From contig NZ_JNXI01000005.1 of NCBI RefSeq assembly GCF_000717055.1, forward strand, positions 211,682 to 275,681: a DNA stretch of 64,000 bases, written 5' to 3'. Positions 25,961-33,735 of this stretch are shown here, piece by piece; position 1 is the first letter of the stretch, and each line of letters begins with the position of its first letter. Made by a program: the position numbers and the translations under genes. The notes under the pieces are model-generated. The model ran no database searches, was not told the origin of the DNA, and saw only the letters and a program-made list of their open reading frames with translations. Source of the DNA: Streptomyces iakyrus. GTDB lineage: Bacteria > Actinomycetota > Actinomycetes > Streptomycetales > Streptomycetaceae.

Positions 25961-27793
25961 ATGAATGCCGAGAGTGAGACCGAGACGGACACCCGGACGC
26001 CGCCTGCCGATGTCGCCGTCGTGGTGATCGGTTACGACGACGCCGCCCATGTGACGGACGCCGTGCGGTCGGCGCTCGCCCAGGGACCGGCCGTGCGCGA
26101 GGTGGTGGCCGTCGACGACTGCTCGACGGACGGCAGCGTCGGCCTGCTGCACCGGCTCGCCGCCTCGGAGCCGCGCCTGAAGGTGATCCGCCGCCGGGCC
26201 AACAGCGGCGGCTGCGGCACCCCGCGCAACACCGGGCTCGACGCGGTGACCTCGCCGTACGTGATGTTCCTGGACAGCGACGACGTCCTGCCGCCCGGCG
26301 CGGCCGCGGCGCTGCTCGAAGCGGCCGAGGGTGCGCACGCCGAGGTCGCGGGCGGTCTGTGCGTACGCCGTGAGCTGCCGTCGGGGCGCGAAGTCCCCTG
26401 GCAGGCGCGCCTCTACGCACTGCACGCCGTGGTGCCGCAGCCCGCTCGGCGGCCGCGCCTGGTCCACGACACGCTCTGCGTCAACAAGCTCTACCGCACC
26501 GGCTTCCTGCGGGCGCACGGCATCCGCTTCCCCGAGGGCCGCTTCCCGTACGAGGACGTCGTCTTCACCGCGCGCGTCCTGGCCGCGGCTCCGCGTATCG
26601 CCCTGATCCCGGACCGGGTGTACGTCTGGCACGTGCGCCGGTCCGCCGGGCGGCTGTCGATCTCCCTGGACCGGTCAGGAGTCGAGAACTGGAGGGCCCG
26701 TACGGAGGCGTGCCGACAGGCGTACGAGGTGCTGCTGGGCGCCGGGCAGAAGGAACTCGCGCGGGCCGTGCGCGCCAAGTTCCTCGACCACGACCTGCGG
26801 ATGTACGTGCGCGAACTGGGGGTGCGCGACGCCGCGTACCGGCGGGCGTGGTGGGAGCTCACGCGGGCGCACCTGGCGGAGTACGACGCCGACGACTGGG
26901 CGCGCAACCCGGCCGCTCCGGGCCGGCTGATCGGGCGGGTCGTGCTGGCCGCCCCGGAGCCGTGCGACCTGCCCCGGCTGCGGGAGCTCGCGGCCCGGCC
27001 GGCCCGCCTGTGCCCGCCGTACGCCCGCGCCGCGGACGGCTCTCCGGTCTGGTCGGACGCCCTCCCGGTCTCCCTTGAGCCGCTGCGGGCCCGGCCGGTG
27101 CGCGCGCTGCCCCTCGCCGTCGACGCGGAGCTGCGGCCGTGCGCGCGCGGCACCCGGCTGCGGCTGCGTCTGCACGAGCTGTACGGGCGGGTGGCGCAGG
27201 CGGGGCCGGAGTCGGTGGAGGTGGAGTGGCTGCACCGGGACGACGGGGGCGTGGTCGTCCGGGAGACGGCCGTGCCGCTCGCGCCGTGCCCGAGCGGCTC
27301 CGAGCCGGCCGGGACCGCCGGTTCCGGGGCCGTGGCGCTCGCGCAGGGACCGGAGCCTGCCGGGAGGGCCGGTTCACGAGCCGTGGCGCTCGCACGGGGC
27401 CCCGAGCCTGCCGGAGCCGGGCCTGCCGGAGCCGTGGCGCTCGGACCGTGCTCGCAGGGCTCCGAGCCCGCCGGCACCACGGGGTGCGTTCGTGGCGGCG
27501 CCTGGTCGGCGGAGGTGGCCGTCGACCTCGCCGCGCTGTCCGCGCTCGGCGTGGGCACCTGGGACCTGCGCCTTCGTATCCGCTTCCGCGACGGCGTGAG
27601 CCGCGACGTCTCGGCGCACGCGCTCACGGGCGCCGGTCTGCTGCGCCGCAGCGCCGTCCCGAGCGCCCGGTACGGCGTGGTACTCGTACAGCCGTACGCC
27701 ACCCACTCCGGCTCGCTGGCGCTGCGGGTGGCCCCCGGCGTACGCGGTGTGCTGTCGGTCGCCCGCGCGCGGCTGCGCCGCCTGCTTCACTGA
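25961..27793 (+). CDS. Family-2 glycosyltransferase with C-terminal extension
   Basis: A 610-residue protein. The N-terminal 240 residues form a GT-A fold (VAVVVIGYDDA, VVAVDDCSTDGS, RRANSGGCGTPRNTGL, VMFLDSDDVLPPG) with the metal-binding aspartates intact. The remainder (about 250-610) is a helical segment followed by beta-rich sequence like that of the other stand-alone GT2 gene at 33732. A repeated Ala/Gly/Pro/Glu segment of about 60 residues (roughly 440-500) is encoded by a local minisatellite. I start at ATG 25961 (MNAESETET); GTG 25958 is adjacent and the frame is open further upstream without protein character. It lacks the TagF domain and probably adds one sugar to the polymer or its linkage unit. 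galE follows after 74 bases. Confidence 0.85.
   Translation: MNAESETETDTRTPPADVAVVVIGYDDAAHVTDAVRSALAQGPAVREVVAVDDCSTDGSVGLLHRLAASEPRLKVIRRRANSGGCGTPRNTGLDAVTSPYVMFLDSDDVLPPGAAAALLEAAEGAHAEVAGGLCVRRELPSGREVPWQARLYALHAVVPQPARRPRLVHDTLCVNKLYRTGFLRAHGIRFPEGRFPYEDVVFTARVLAAAPRIALIPDRVYVWHVRRSAGRLSISLDRSGVENWRARTEACRQAYEVLLGAGQKELARAVRAKFLDHDLRMYVRELGVRDAAYRRAWWELTRAHLAEYDADDWARNPAAPGRLIGRVVLAAPEPCDLPRLRELAARPARLCPPYARAADGSPVWSDALPVSLEPLRARPVRALPLAVDAELRPCARGTRLRLRLHELYGRVAQAGPESVEVEWLHRDDGGVVVRETAVPLAPCPSGSEPAGTAGSGAVALAQGPEPAGRAGSRAVALARGPEPAGAGPAGAVALGPCSQGSEPAGTTGCVRGGAWSAEVAVDLAALSALGVGTWDLRLRIRFRDGVSRDVSAHALTGAGLLRRSAVPSARYGVVLVQPYATHSGSLALRVAPGVRGVLSVARARLRRLLH
27285..27480 (+). repeat. In-frame minisatellite in the GT2 gene
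   Basis: About three to four imperfect copies of a 51-54 base unit that encodes variants of GAVALAQGPEPAGRAGS (17-18 residues). Copies start near 27324, 27378 and 27430 with related sequence before and after. The unit is a multiple of three, so expansion would keep the frame. It falls between the catalytic domain and a beta-rich C-terminal part. Confidence 0.7.
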
Positions 27794-27867
27794 GAGCACC
27801 GGTCCACGACGGAGCAGCGCACCGCACCATCACCACCACGGGCCAACTGACGAGGGGACGGCCGCAC

Positions 27868-28848
27868 ATGACCTGGTTGATCACCGGCGGCGCCGGCTAC
27901 ATCGGCGCGCACGTCGTACGGGCGATGACCGCGGCGGGCGAGCAGGCGGTGGTGTACGACGACCTGTCCACCGGCATCGCCGAGCGCGTGCCCGACGGGG
28001 TGCCGCTGGTGGTGGGCTCGACCCTGGACGCCGGGCGGCTCGCCCGCACCCTCGCGGACCACACGGTCACCGGCGTCGTCCACCTCGCGGCGAAGAAGCA
28101 GGTGGCCGAGTCGGTGGAACGGCCGCTGCACTACTACCGGGAGAACGTCGAGGGCCTGCGGGTCCTGCTGGACGCCGTGACGGCGGCGAGGGTGCCGTCC
28201 TTCGTCTTCTCCTCGTCGGCGGCGGTGTACGGCATGCCGGACGTGGACCTCGTCACGGAGGAGACGCCGTGCCTGCCCATGTCGCCGTACGGCGAGACCA
28301 AACTGGCCGGTGAGTGGCTGGTCCGCGCGACCGGCCGGGCGACCGGACTGTCGACCGCGTGCCTGCGCTACTTCAACGTGGCGGGCGCCGCGGGCCCGGA
28401 ACTCGCGGACACCGGGGTGTACAACCTCGTGCCGATGGTCTTCGAGAAGCTCACCGAGGACGCGCCGCCGCGTGTCTTCGGCGACGACTACCCGACCCCG
28501 GACGGCACCTGCGTGCGCGACTACATCCACGTGGTCGACCTGGCCGAGGCCCATGTCGCGGCGGCCCGGGCCCTGCGCTCCTCCCCCGGCCGCGACCTCA
28601 CGCTCAACATCGGCCGGGGCGAGGGCGTCTCCGTCCGCGAGATGATCGACCGCATCAACGCCGTCACCGGCTACGACCGCCCGCCCGCCGTCACATCCCG
28701 CCGCCCGGGCGACCCGGCCCGGGTCGTGGCCTCCGCCGACCGCGCCGCCGCGGAACTGGGCTGGAAGGCCCGGCTCGACGTGCAGGACATGATCACGTCG
28801 GCGTGGGAGGGGTGGCTGCGGCTGCATCCGGAGGCGGGGCGGGGCTGA
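27868..28848 (+). CDS. galE: UDP-glucose 4-epimerase (GalE-like)
   Basis: A 326-residue short-chain dehydrogenase-type sugar epimerase. The NAD-binding motif GGAGYIG is at residues 7-13. The catalytic Ser in SSSAAVYG and the YGETK tyrosine/lysine pair are present, as are LRYFNVAGA and DGTCVRDYIHVVDLA, the standard GalE signatures. It interconverts UDP-glucose and UDP-galactose (or the N-acetyl forms) in the cytoplasm and so could supply a galactose-type donor for the surrounding glycosyltransferases. The ATG at 27868 follows a GAGGGGACGG leader. A hairpin 20 bases after the stop separates it from the convergent tetR-type gene. Confidence 0.94.
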   Translation: MTWLITGGAGYIGAHVVRAMTAAGEQAVVYDDLSTGIAERVPDGVPLVVGSTLDAGRLARTLADHTVTGVVHLAAKKQVAESVERPLHYYRENVEGLRVLLDAVTAARVPSFVFSSSAAVYGMPDVDLVTEETPCLPMSPYGETKLAGEWLVRATGRATGLSTACLRYFNVAGAAGPELADTGVYNLVPMVFEKLTEDAPPRVFGDDYPTPDGTCVRDYIHVVDLAEAHVAAARALRSSPGRDLTLNIGRGEGVSVREMIDRINAVTGYDRPPAVTSRRPGDPARVVASADRAAAELGWKARLDVQDMITSAWEGWLRLHPEAGRG

Positions 28849-28867
28849 TCCGCCCCGGCACCAGGAC

Positions 28868-28893
28868 GAGCCCCGGCGCACCTGCCGGGGCTC
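28868..28893. terminator. Bidirectional terminator between galE and the TetR gene
   Basis: A perfect 10-base GC stem (28868-28877 with 28884-28893) and a 6-base loop in the 66-base gap between convergent genes. No T-tract is present. Confidence 0.75.
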
Positions 28894-28914
28894 ACTGCCG
28901 TGGGGCGGGCCGGC

Positions 28915-29541
28915 CTACAGCGCCTTCAGCCCCTCCGACGTGGCCCGGGCCAGCGCGCCCAGATACCCCTTCGGCAGCTTCGGGCTGCGGATGACCACCG
29001 AACGCCAGTAGAGCGGGCCGGAGATCAGGTCGAGCGCGAGGTCGTGGTCGATGCCCTCGCGCAGCTCGCCGCGGCGTTCCGCCGCCGTCACGATGCCGGT
29101 GGCGACGCCGTCCTGCCCCTCGCGCAGGGCCTTCTGCAGGGCCTCGGCGATCTCGGGGTTGCGGGCCGCCTCGGCCTGGAGGTCGGGGATGACCTGCGAG
29201 GCGACGGGGTGGCGCAGGGCGCGGGACGTCACCTCGTAGAGAAGGCGCAGGTCGCCCTCCAGGGAGCCGGTGTCCGGCGCGGGCAGGCCCTGCACGGCGA
29301 GCGCCGAGACGATGTCGAGGACCAGGTGCAGTTTCGAGCGCCAGCGGCGGTACACCGCCGTCTTCCCGACCCCCGCCCGGCGCGCGATCCCCTCGATGGA
29401 CATCCGCGCGTAGCCGACGGCCGCGAGCTCCTCGAAGACGGCAGCCCGGATCGCTTCCGTCACGTCCTCCCGCAGTACGGCCGCCCCCGCGGGGGCCCGG
29501 CGGCGCGGGGGCTGCTGGGGCTCGTCCGGCTTCGTCGTCAT
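28915..29541 (-). CDS. TetR-family transcriptional regulator
   Basis: A 208-residue repressor. The N-terminal helix-turn-helix (AAVGYARMSIEGIARRAGVGKTAVYRRWRSK, about residues 40-70) is a standard TetR DNA-binding domain. The C-terminal ligand domain resembles the TetR_C group seen beside transporters (RHPVASQVIPDLQAEAARNPE). The start is ATG 29541; an ATG seven codons upstream is possible. It is divergent from the wall-polymer exporter genes, and two similar palindromic sites lie between the start codons, so it probably represses itself and the exporter in response to an unknown ligand. Its strand and the terminator separate it from galE. Confidence 0.9.
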   Translation of the reverse strand: MTTKPDEPQQPPRRRAPAGAAVLREDVTEAIRAAVFEELAAVGYARMSIEGIARRAGVGKTAVYRRWRSKLHLVLDIVSALAVQGLPAPDTGSLEGDLRLLYEVTSRALRHPVASQVIPDLQAEAARNPEIAEALQKALREGQDGVATGIVTAAERRGELREGIDHDLALDLISGPLYWRSVVIRSPKLPKGYLGALARATSEGLKAL

Positions 29542-29565
29542 GCCGACAGCATAGGGCGTCACGAC

Positions 29566-29632
29566 GAAACGGTTGCGTTCCGACGCTCGCCCGTCGTACG
29601 CTCCCGTTACGACGATACGGTCCCGTCCCGAC
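29566..29632. promoter_or_regulatory. Pair of candidate TetR operators
   Basis: Two related 19-base sites, 29566-29584 and 29614-29632, share the form GA-ACGGT-CGT-CCGAC. The core ACGG-NN-(C/G)CGT is palindromic (perfect in the second site). They are direct copies 48 bases apart between the divergent regulator and exporter genes. Confidence 0.55.
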
Positions 29633-29720
29633 GTAAGAAGTCGTGAAGAGTCGGGTAAGAACCGGCTCCTCCTCGCTCTTCACCCCCCGGTCCCACACCC
29701 CCCGAGCGAAAGCAGCGGAT

Positions 29721-30635
29721 GTGAGTACGGTCCTCCACACACCGCCCGAGACCCCGGCCCCGGCCGAACACGACCTCGCGGCCCTCGCCGCCCGCCACGG
29801 CCTCGCGGTCAGCGGCGCCCGGCCCTCCCTGCCCGAGTACGTCCGGCAGCTGTGGGCCCGCCGCCACTTCATCACCGCGTTCGCCACCGCCAAGCTCACC
29901 GCCCAGTACAGCCAGGCGAAGCTCGGCCAGGTCTGGCAGGTGATGACCCCGCTGCTGAACGCGGCGGTCTACTACTTCATCTTCGGCGTGCTGCTCGGCA
30001 CCAAGCACGGCGTGCCCGACTACATCCCGTTCCTGGTCACGGGCGTGTTCATCTGGACGTTCACACAGAGCTCGATCATGGCGGGCACCCGCGCCATCTC
30101 CGGCAACCTCGGCCTGGTGCGCGCCCTGCACTTCCCGCGCGCCGCCCTGCCGATCTCCTTCTGCCTCCAGCAGCTCCAGCAGCTGATGTTCTCGATGGGC
30201 GCCCTGGTCGTCATCCTGCTCTGCTTCGGCGTGCCGGTCAGCGCGTCCTGGCTGCTGGCCCTGCCGGCCCTGTTCCTGCAGTTCACGTTCAGCGCGGGCA
30301 TCTCCATGGTCATGGCCCGGATGGGCGCCAAGACCCCCGACATCGCCCAGCTGATGCCGTTCGTGCTGCGCACCTGGATGTACGTTTCGGGCGTCATGTG
30401 GAGCATCGACAAGCTGGCACAGAAGGACAGCCTGCCCCACGTGGTGAAGGTCGCGCTGGCGACCAACCCGGCGGCCGTCTACATCGACCTGATGCGCTTC
30501 GCCCTGATCGACAGCTTCCACGCGAGCCAGCTGCCCGCCCACGTGTGGGCGATCGCCGCGGGCTGGGCCCTGCTCGCGGGCGTCGGGGGCTTCATCTACT
30601 TCTGGAAGGCTGAGGAGACGTACGGCCGTGGCTGA
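29721..30635 (+). CDS. Wall-polymer ABC exporter permease (Wzm/TagG-like)
   Basis: A 304-residue ABC-2 type membrane subunit with six membrane segments. It contains LPEYVRQLWARRHFITAFATAKL followed by KLGQVWQVMTPLLNAAVYYFIFG, the signature of TagG/Wzm exporters that move undecaprenyl-linked teichoic acid or O-antigen out of the cell. The GTG at 29721 is preferred; another GTG at 29643 would add a 26-residue, Arg/Ser-rich leader. It overlaps the ATPase gene by eight bases. Expression is probably controlled by the divergent TetR gene. Its position among TagF-like genes makes the glycopolymer the likely cargo. Confidence 0.92.
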   Translation: MSTVLHTPPETPAPAEHDLAALAARHGLAVSGARPSLPEYVRQLWARRHFITAFATAKLTAQYSQAKLGQVWQVMTPLLNAAVYYFIFGVLLGTKHGVPDYIPFLVTGVFIWTFTQSSIMAGTRAISGNLGLVRALHFPRAALPISFCLQQLQQLMFSMGALVVILLCFGVPVSASWLLALPALFLQFTFSAGISMVMARMGAKTPDIAQLMPFVLRTWMYVSGVMWSIDKLAQKDSLPHVVKVALATNPAAVYIDLMRFALIDSFHASQLPAHVWAIAAGWALLAGVGGFIYFWKAEETYGRG

Positions 30636-31461
30636 GCACCCGAGCGAGAAGATCCCCACCGTCGTCGCCGACGGCGTCGACATCGTCTACCGCGTCAACG
30701 GCACCGGCGCCGGACGCGGCTCCGCGACCGCCGCCCTGAACCGCATCGTGCGCCGCAAGCAGGCCGAGAAGGCCTCGGGCGTGCGCCGGGTGCACGCCGT
30801 GAAGAACGTGTCCTTCGTCGCCTACCGCGGTGAGGCGATCGGCCTGATCGGCACCAACGGCTCCGGCAAGTCGACCCTGCTGAAGGCCGTCGCCGGGCTC
30901 CTGCCCGTGGAGAACGGCCGCATCTACACCGACGGCCAGCCCTCCCTGCTCGGTGTCAACGCCGCCCTGATGAACGACCTGACCGGCGAGCGCAACGTGC
31001 ACCTCGGCGGCCTGGCCATGGGCATGTCCCGCGAGCAGGTCAAGGACCGCTACCAGGAGATCGTCGACTTCTCCGGCATCAACGAGAAGGGCGACTTCAT
31101 CACGCTGCCGATGCGGACGTACTCCTCCGGCATGGCCGCGCGGCTGCGGTTCTCCATCGCCGCCGCCAAGGACCACGACGTCCTGCTGATCGACGAGGCG
31201 CTGGCCACCGGCGACCGCTCCTTCCAGAAGCGCTCCGAGGAGCGCATCCGCGAGCTGCGCAAGCACGCGGGCACGGTGTTCCTGGTCAGCCACAACAACA
31301 AGTCGATCCGCGACACCTGCGACCGGGTGCTGTGGCTGGAGCGCGGGGAGCTGCGCATGGACGGGCCGACGGAGGACGTGCTCAAGGAGTACGAGGCGTT
31401 CACCGGTGACAAGGCGGACAAGCCGAAGCCCAAGCCGAAGGCCGCCGCCGTTCCCTCGTGA
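30628..31461 (+). CDS. Wall-polymer ABC exporter ATPase (Wzt/TagH-like)
   Basis: A 277-residue ATP-binding subunit starting at GTG 30628. Walker A is GTNGSGKST near residue 77, the signature motif is YSSGMAARLRFSIA near 167 and Walker B is VLLIDEAL near 185, followed by the switch histidine in LVSHNNKS. The spaced N-terminal segment before the first strand and the RTYSSGM form of the signature are typical of TagH/Wzt exporters. It ends in a Lys/Pro repeat tail and lacks the C-terminal carbohydrate-binding domain found in some Wzt proteins. It works with the overlapping permease to flip the lipid-linked polymer. Confidence 0.94.
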   Translation: MAEHPSEKIPTVVADGVDIVYRVNGTGAGRGSATAALNRIVRRKQAEKASGVRRVHAVKNVSFVAYRGEAIGLIGTNGSGKSTLLKAVAGLLPVENGRIYTDGQPSLLGVNAALMNDLTGERNVHLGGLAMGMSREQVKDRYQEIVDFSGINEKGDFITLPMRTYSSGMAARLRFSIAAAKDHDVLLIDEALATGDRSFQKRSEERIRELRKHAGTVFLVSHNNKSIRDTCDRVLWLERGELRMDGPTEDVLKEYEAFTGDKADKPKPKPKAAAVPS

Positions 31462-31539
31462 GGCCCACTCGGTCGGTGCTTTTGTCGCATTGATGGCAGC
31501 ATGACCGCATACCGTGCAGCCGTGAGAGGGGTCCCCGTG

Positions 31540-33735
31540 ATGGCCGAGCTCAGCATCGTCGTCCACGGGCCGAACGTTCAGGACCATCTGACGGAACTCC
31601 TCGACTCCCTCACCGCCCATCCCCTGCCGAATGCCGAGGTGATCGTGGCCGCGGTCGGCGACTGGGCCCGGGAGACCGCCGAGCGGCACGCCCCAGAGGT
31701 ACAGGTCGTGCCGCTGCCGGACGGCACCGGGGACGCGGCGGCCCGGGCAGCGGGCGCGGCCCGGGCCTCCGGCCGCTGGCTGCACTTCGTCCACGCCAAG
31801 GACGGCCTGCCCGCCGGCACCCCGCGCATGGTCGCCGAGCGGGTGGCCGAGCTCCCCGGCGAGGTCGACGTCCTTCTCGTGGACCACGTCCGCAGCACCT
31901 GGCACACCTCCGGCATGCCCTCCCCGGACGGCCCGCTCCTCGCCCGGGCGGGCCGCGCCGACGTCCCCCTGGACGACTGCTCGCCCCTGCTGCGGCTGAC
32001 CCCGCTGCTCGGCACCCGCGTCCTGCGCGCGGACTTCTGGCGGGCGCACGAGGCGCGGCTCACCACCGACGACGAGCCGTACGCCGCCCTGGCCGCCCTG
32101 CTGCTCGCCGACCGCGTCGCCTGCCTGCCGCACATCGCCTACGAGGACCGCCGGCTGCGCCCCGCGAGCCTGCCCCCGGTCACCCCCGAGCAGCGCTACG
32201 GCCTCGTCGAGCGCTACGAGTCCCTCCTCGATCTCACCCGCGACCGGCGCACCGCGCACACCGTGCTCTACGACCTCATGGTCCGCGACTGCCTGCGCAC
32301 CTTCGCGCGCGGTGGCATGGCGGAGGAGGTCGCGCGGGAGTTCTTCCGCCGGGCGTCCCTGGCCGCCCTGCGCCGCCGCCCCGAGGGCCACCGCCGCCCG
32401 GGCGGACTCGAAGGCGTCCGCCGCTCCCTGCTGGAGGAGGGCGCCTACGCGAAGTACCGGGCCTTCCAGGCCGTCAACCGCACCCGCCGCACCGCCAAGT
32501 CGGCCGTACGGGCCCGTAAGCGCCAGGCGGGCGCCAGACTCCGCGACCACCAATACCGCAGGGCGCTCGGCCGCCCCGTCAATCCGCACCTCGCGGTGTT
32601 CGCGGCGTACTGGAACCGCGGCGTCGCCTGCAACCCCGCCGCGATCGCCGCCAAGCTCGCCGAACTGGCCCCGCAGATCCACGCGGTGTGGGTGGTCACG
32701 GAGGAGAACGCGGCCCTGCTGCCGACCGGCACCGACCACGTCGTGCCCGGCAGTCGCCGCTACTGGGAGGTGCTGGCGAGTGCCAAGTACCTCGTCAACA
32801 ACGTCAACTTCGAGAACGCCGTGGTCAAACGCCCGGACGCGATCCACGTCCAGACCCACCACGGCACGCCCCTGAAGCGTATGGGCCTCGACCAGATGGC
32901 GTTCCCGGCCGCCGCGCAGGGCCTGGACTTCAAGGCGCTGCTGGAGCGCATCGACAAGTGGGACTTCAGTGTCTCGGCCAACAGCCACACCACCCGCATG
33001 TGGGAGCGGGCGTACCCGTCGCGCTACGTCTCCCTCGACCACGGCTATCCGCGCAACGACGTCTACTACACGGCCGGCGCCGACACCATCCGCACGGTCC
33101 GCGACCGCCTCGGCATCGCCCCGGGCCGCCGTGCCGTCCTCTATGCGCCCACCCACCGCGACTACGAGGCCGGCTGGACCCCGCGCCTGGACCTCGCCAC
33201 CCTCGCCGACCGCCTGGGCGACGACACGGTCCTGCTCGTGCGCGGCCACTACTTCTACGACGGCGCCGCCTCCCCGCTCACCGGCCTGCGCCGCACCGGC
33301 CGGATCATCGACGTCTCCTCCTACGACCCGGTCGAGGAACTGTGCCTGGCGGCGGACGCCCTGGTCACGGACTACTCCTCGATCATGTTCGACTACGCCA
33401 ACCTCGACCGGCCGATCGTGATCCACGCCGACGACTGGGAGACCTACCGCACCACCCGGGGCGTCTACTTCGACCTGATGGCGGAGGCCCCCGGCCCGGT
33501 CGCCCGCACCCAGCAGGAGCTGACGGAGATCCTCACCACCGACGCCTGGCGCGACGAGAGCGCGGCGAAGACCAGGGCCGTCTTCCGGCGCCGGTTCTGC
33601 GAGTACGACGACGGACGCGCCGCCGAACGCGTCGTCCGCCGGGTCTTCCTCGGCCAGGACGAACGGGAGCTGCCGCCCGTGCTGCCCCTCGAGGAACGCA
33701 CGCCGGCCCCGACCCCGCAGGAGGCGACCGCATGA
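31540..33735 (+). CDS. TagF-like glycerophosphotransferase with eroded GT2 domain (copy 4)
   Basis: A 731-residue protein starting at ATG 31540 after a GAGAGGGG site; an ATG at 31501 is also in frame. The TagF-like half is complete and close to copy 2 (THHGTPLKRMGLD, YAPTHRDYEAG, RGHYFYDG, LAADALVTDYSSIMFDY). The N-terminal 230 residues align with the GT2 domains of the sister genes by length and spacing, but the key acidic motifs are gone: AAVGDWA stands where VDDCSPD is expected, and FVHAKDGLP where FLDSDD is expected. The N-terminal domain is therefore probably not a working glycosyltransferase. It follows the exporter ATPase after 78 bases and overlaps the next GT2 gene (ATGA). Confidence 0.88.
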   Translation: MAELSIVVHGPNVQDHLTELLDSLTAHPLPNAEVIVAAVGDWARETAERHAPEVQVVPLPDGTGDAAARAAGAARASGRWLHFVHAKDGLPAGTPRMVAERVAELPGEVDVLLVDHVRSTWHTSGMPSPDGPLLARAGRADVPLDDCSPLLRLTPLLGTRVLRADFWRAHEARLTTDDEPYAALAALLLADRVACLPHIAYEDRRLRPASLPPVTPEQRYGLVERYESLLDLTRDRRTAHTVLYDLMVRDCLRTFARGGMAEEVAREFFRRASLAALRRRPEGHRRPGGLEGVRRSLLEEGAYAKYRAFQAVNRTRRTAKSAVRARKRQAGARLRDHQYRRALGRPVNPHLAVFAAYWNRGVACNPAAIAAKLAELAPQIHAVWVVTEENAALLPTGTDHVVPGSRRYWEVLASAKYLVNNVNFENAVVKRPDAIHVQTHHGTPLKRMGLDQMAFPAAAQGLDFKALLERIDKWDFSVSANSHTTRMWERAYPSRYVSLDHGYPRNDVYYTAGADTIRTVRDRLGIAPGRRAVLYAPTHRDYEAGWTPRLDLATLADRLGDDTVLLVRGHYFYDGAASPLTGLRRTGRIIDVSSYDPVEELCLAADALVTDYSSIMFDYANLDRPIVIHADDWETYRTTRGVYFDLMAEAPGPVARTQQELTEILTTDAWRDESAAKTRAVFRRRFCEYDDGRAAERVVRRVFLGQDERELPPVLPLEERTPAPTPQEATA

